Below the pieces are notes generated by a model that did no database searches, had not been told where the DNA came from, and worked only from the letters and a program-made list of their open reading frames with translations. Source: Oscillospiraceae bacterium (lineage in GTDB: Bacteria; Bacillota; Clostridia; Oscillospirales; Acutalibacteraceae). From it: a DNA stretch of 5,521 nucleotides. Below, in pieces: positions 5,397 to 5,521 of this stretch (position 1 is its first letter; the number at the start of each line of letters is the position of its first letter). The stretch covers positions 1 through 5,521 of the forward strand of contig CACZON010000148.1 of NCBI GenBank assembly GCA_902782805.1. The letters run 5' to 3'. A program made the position numbers and the translations under genes.

Positions 5397-5521
5397 AAAT
5401 GGGCGCAGTTCTTTCCGCTCGGGATCGGGAGAGAAAAAGCGACATTGCGAAAACGGAAACACGGACAGTCTTCCGATTCAAATCTGCTGGAATTCATCTT
5501 GCGGACTTCCTGCTTTTAAGA
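5397..5521. other. distal intergenic tail with no supported gene
   Basis: A frame opens with ATG at 5399, 2 nt after the exporter stop, and stays open to the window edge (41 codons). It has no convincing ribosome binding site, and its peptide resembles no family I know. An imperfect 7-bp pairing (TCTTTCC near 5410 with GGAGAGA near 5428-5434) is followed by A rather than T, so it is not a terminator for the operon. Whether the operon continues cannot be decided here. Confidence 0.4.

Noticed and set aside
411..5435. 14-bp direct repeat GGATCGGGAGAGAA at 411-424 and 5422-5435, considered as an element boundary
   Set aside because: One copy lies within tmcAL coding sequence, there is no transposase or integrase between them, and the shared purine-rich composition makes a chance match plausible.
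5252..5497. Minus-strand 81-codon frame overlapping the exporter 3' end, with an AGGA upstream
   Set aside because: It overlaps conserved MFS sequence by about 145 nt and its product resembles nothing known; the AGGA is not enough.

Overview
The window looks like chromosome from a fairly GC-rich anaerobic Firmicute, most likely a gut-type clostridium. This rests on protein style rather than on a marker gene: Gram-positive AAGGAG/GGAGG ribosome binding sites before every gene, a TmcAL of the Firmicutes type, a clostridial-looking acetate kinase, an XRE regulator paired with an MFS exporter, and the start of a short clostridial-type sigma-70 family factor.

Layout from left to right. Positions 1-114 (minus) hold the first 38 codons of a sigma-70 family factor that runs off the left edge. 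It is preceded by a 15-nt palindrome and a weak promoter candidate. A strong minus-strand terminator (217-246) closes the next gene, tmcAL (259-1449, minus), the tRNA(Met) cytidine acetate ligase. About 105 nt separate it from the divergent ackA (1555-2748, plus), a complete acetate kinase with all expected catalytic residues. The two promoters are predicted to lie back to back and to share an 8-bp-arm inverted repeat at their -10 elements. A strong terminator (2771-2808) ends ackA.

The next 217 nt, up to 3025, are AT-richer and hold a perfect 7-bp hairpin and a cluster of GTAT/ATAC inverted repeats ending on a consensus TATAAT box. These precede a two-gene operon: an XRE-type DNA-binding protein with a long TPR-like helical sensor region (3026-4099), overlapping by 8 nt a 12-TM MFS exporter of the drug/secretion-effector type (4092-5396). 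The last 125 nt contain no convincing gene and no terminator.

Functionally there are two units. The first joins acetate production with ATP (AckA) and acetate consumption with ATP for tRNA modification (TmcAL) around one bidirectional promoter; pta, the usual partner of ackA, is not in view. The second looks like a self-contained, probably autoregulated sensor-exporter cassette whose ligand cannot be read from the sequence. I see no mobile element, CRISPR array, tRNA or rRNA. I found nothing I would call a new system; the most interesting signals are the shared symmetric promoter and the repeat cluster before the XRE gene.
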